Positions 6,630-7,663 of a stretch of 7,663 nt of DNA are shown here, piece by piece. Source of the DNA: an uncultured Cryomorphaceae bacterium. GTDB lineage: Bacteria; Bacteroidota; Bacteroidia; Flavobacteriales; Schleiferiaceae. Under the pieces are notes generated by a model that saw only the letters and a list, made by a program, of their open reading frames with translations, did not search any database and was not told the origin of the DNA. The translations under genes and the position numbers were made by a program. The DNA lies in contig CALCFH010000429.1 of assembly GCA_937900215.1 (NCBI GenBank), positions 1-7,663 on the forward strand, read 5' to 3'. How positions within the stretch are numbered: position 1 is the stretch's first letter; each line of letters begins with the position of its first letter.

Positions 6630-7663
6630 ATGAACAAGCAAGAACTTCTCCAACTCGAAAAATTGGCAACACTCTCGCCAAAGGAAATAGAAAAGCAACA
6701 ACCTGCTTTATTTTCAAAATTGAGTGAACGGGCAAGCATCAGCCTCAAAAATACTATTGAGGCCAAGCTAAAAGATGCTTCACCTGAATTAAAAGCCAGC
6801 CTCAAAAAGATTGACTTTAGTCCTGATAAACTAGGTAAGGTTGATTTGAAAGTAGCTTTATCCAAAAACCTTCTTGCTGGGCGAATACCAGCAGAAAAGA
6901 AAAAAGAGTTGGAGGAAGTTACAGCTAAACTTCCCAATCTAGGCAAACTGGATGATATCATACAGCCGGAACTTCCTTTATTCTTAAACCCTGCTTTTCA
7001 ACCTGATTTGATGAAAGCCAAGGTGTATCACCTCAGTGATATTGCGGGATTATCTCAAATGAAAACGGATAAGGCTCTTGTAAAAGAGTTAAGCCTGAAT
7101 TCCATATCTAATGACAAACTGGAAGAACTGGTAAAGGATAAAATCTTTACCGAAGAGGATGCAGCAAATTTAGGCTTTGCATCTAATCTTTATACCTTAT
7201 TTGATTCCAGTTTTGAATTAACGGAACATGTAAAAAAGACAATGCCAGCAGTTCAATCAATGGAAAACCTTGTTGGTTTAAATAGAGATGATTGGAAAAA
7301 ATTAGTAAATAGTTCTAAAATAGAATTGCCATCAGATTTAAAACAGGACGATTACGCAGAAGTGCTCTATAAAAAAGTAGAAAATCTGTTTCCAGAGGAA
7401 GCGCTTATCCACCGCATATCCCAACCAAAAGAAAATGAAATAGCTAAGGGCTTAGATACATTAAAAACATTGTTTGATAAAAATGAAAAAGTATTTGGAA
7501 TTGCAACATTTGATGAGCTCAAAACCGATGGACTAAGTGCCGCAGAAATTAAAAAACAGCAAGTACAATTCGAATCCATTGATAGGGTTTCAAAAATTCA
7601 TCCGGGTTTAAAACTTAATGAAATTCTCAATGATAAAAACATTACAAATGCGGATAAAGGAAT
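6630..7663 (+). CDS. TcA-like toxin subunit, N-terminal part, 3' partial
   Basis: The first 344 residues of a protein resembling the A subunit of Tc toxins (often annotated as neuraminidase-like domain protein), which forms the pentameric channel that binds the target cell and injects the cargo. The start is fixed by an in-frame TAA at 6621-6623, two codons before the ATG; there is no Shine-Dalgarno sequence. Residues 1-110 are charged and helical. Blocks typical of environmental TcA N-termini then appear in the usual order: FTEEDAANLGFASNLYTLF (173-191), LVGLNRDDWKKL (near 220), YAEVLYKKVENLFPEEAL (from 242) and FESIDRVSKIHP (from 314), which begins the helical repeat region. No signal peptide is visible. 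The frame is open to the window end; full TcA proteins exceed 2000 residues, so most of it lies outside, including channel and receptor-binding domains. The call rests on N-terminal patterns and on the B/C gene next door. Confidence 0.8.
   Translation, partial: MNKQELLQLEKLATLSPKEIEKQQPALFSKLSERASISLKNTIEAKLKDASPELKASLKKIDFSPDKLGKVDLKVALSKNLLAGRIPAEKKKELEEVTAKLPNLGKLDDIIQPELPLFLNPAFQPDLMKAKVYHLSDIAGLSQMKTDKALVKELSLNSISNDKLEELVKDKIFTEEDAANLGFASNLYTLFDSSFELTEHVKKTMPAVQSMENLVGLNRDDWKKLVNSSKIELPSDLKQDDYAEVLYKKVENLFPEEALIHRISQPKENEIAKGLDTLKTLFDKNEKVFGIATFDELKTDGLSAAEIKKQQVQFESIDRVSKIHPGLKLNEILNDKNITNADKG

Noticed and set aside
6596..6961. Minus-strand open frame of 121 codons
   Set aside because: It is antisense to the TcA-like gene, whose frame is open and family-like; the translation is Ser/Phe-rich, as expected for the reverse of a Lys/Glu-rich gene.

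Overview
The window holds part of an ABC-type (Tc) insecticidal-toxin-like locus, all on the + strand. It has three genes packed head to tail: a TcB-TcC fusion whose 5' end lies upstream of the window, a 206-residue protein of unknown function, and the N-terminal part of a TcA-like subunit that runs off the 3' end. The identifications come from recognised family signatures in the translations; no database search was possible.

The DNA is moderately AT-rich. Neither internal start has a Shine-Dalgarno sequence, and both leaders are A-rich. That suggests Bacteroidota, but this is an inference from style, not from a marker gene.

Layout. Positions 1-5952 encode 1983 residues of the B/C fusion: the end of the SpvB-like region, the TcdB middle domains, the RHS/YD-repeat shell, and an RHS core with an apparently intact self-cleavage site. 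After this site comes a 521-residue C-terminal region, which would be the cargo. It divides into a short leader, an acidic stretch of 97 residues with no Lys, Arg or His, a candidate toxin domain I cannot name, and a glycine-rich hydrophobic tail that ends the protein. Positions 5973-6593 encode the small unknown protein. Positions 6630-7663 encode the first 344 residues of the TcA-like protein.

Working model, from knowledge of Tc toxins. The A subunit forms a pentameric injection channel. The B/C fusion forms a hollow shell that holds the self-cleaved C-terminal cargo and docks on A to deliver it. The most unusual parts here are the large, oddly composed cargo region and the small gene between B/C and A, which could be an accessory or self-protection protein. 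I found no RNA genes, CRISPR arrays, mobile elements or convincing terminators.
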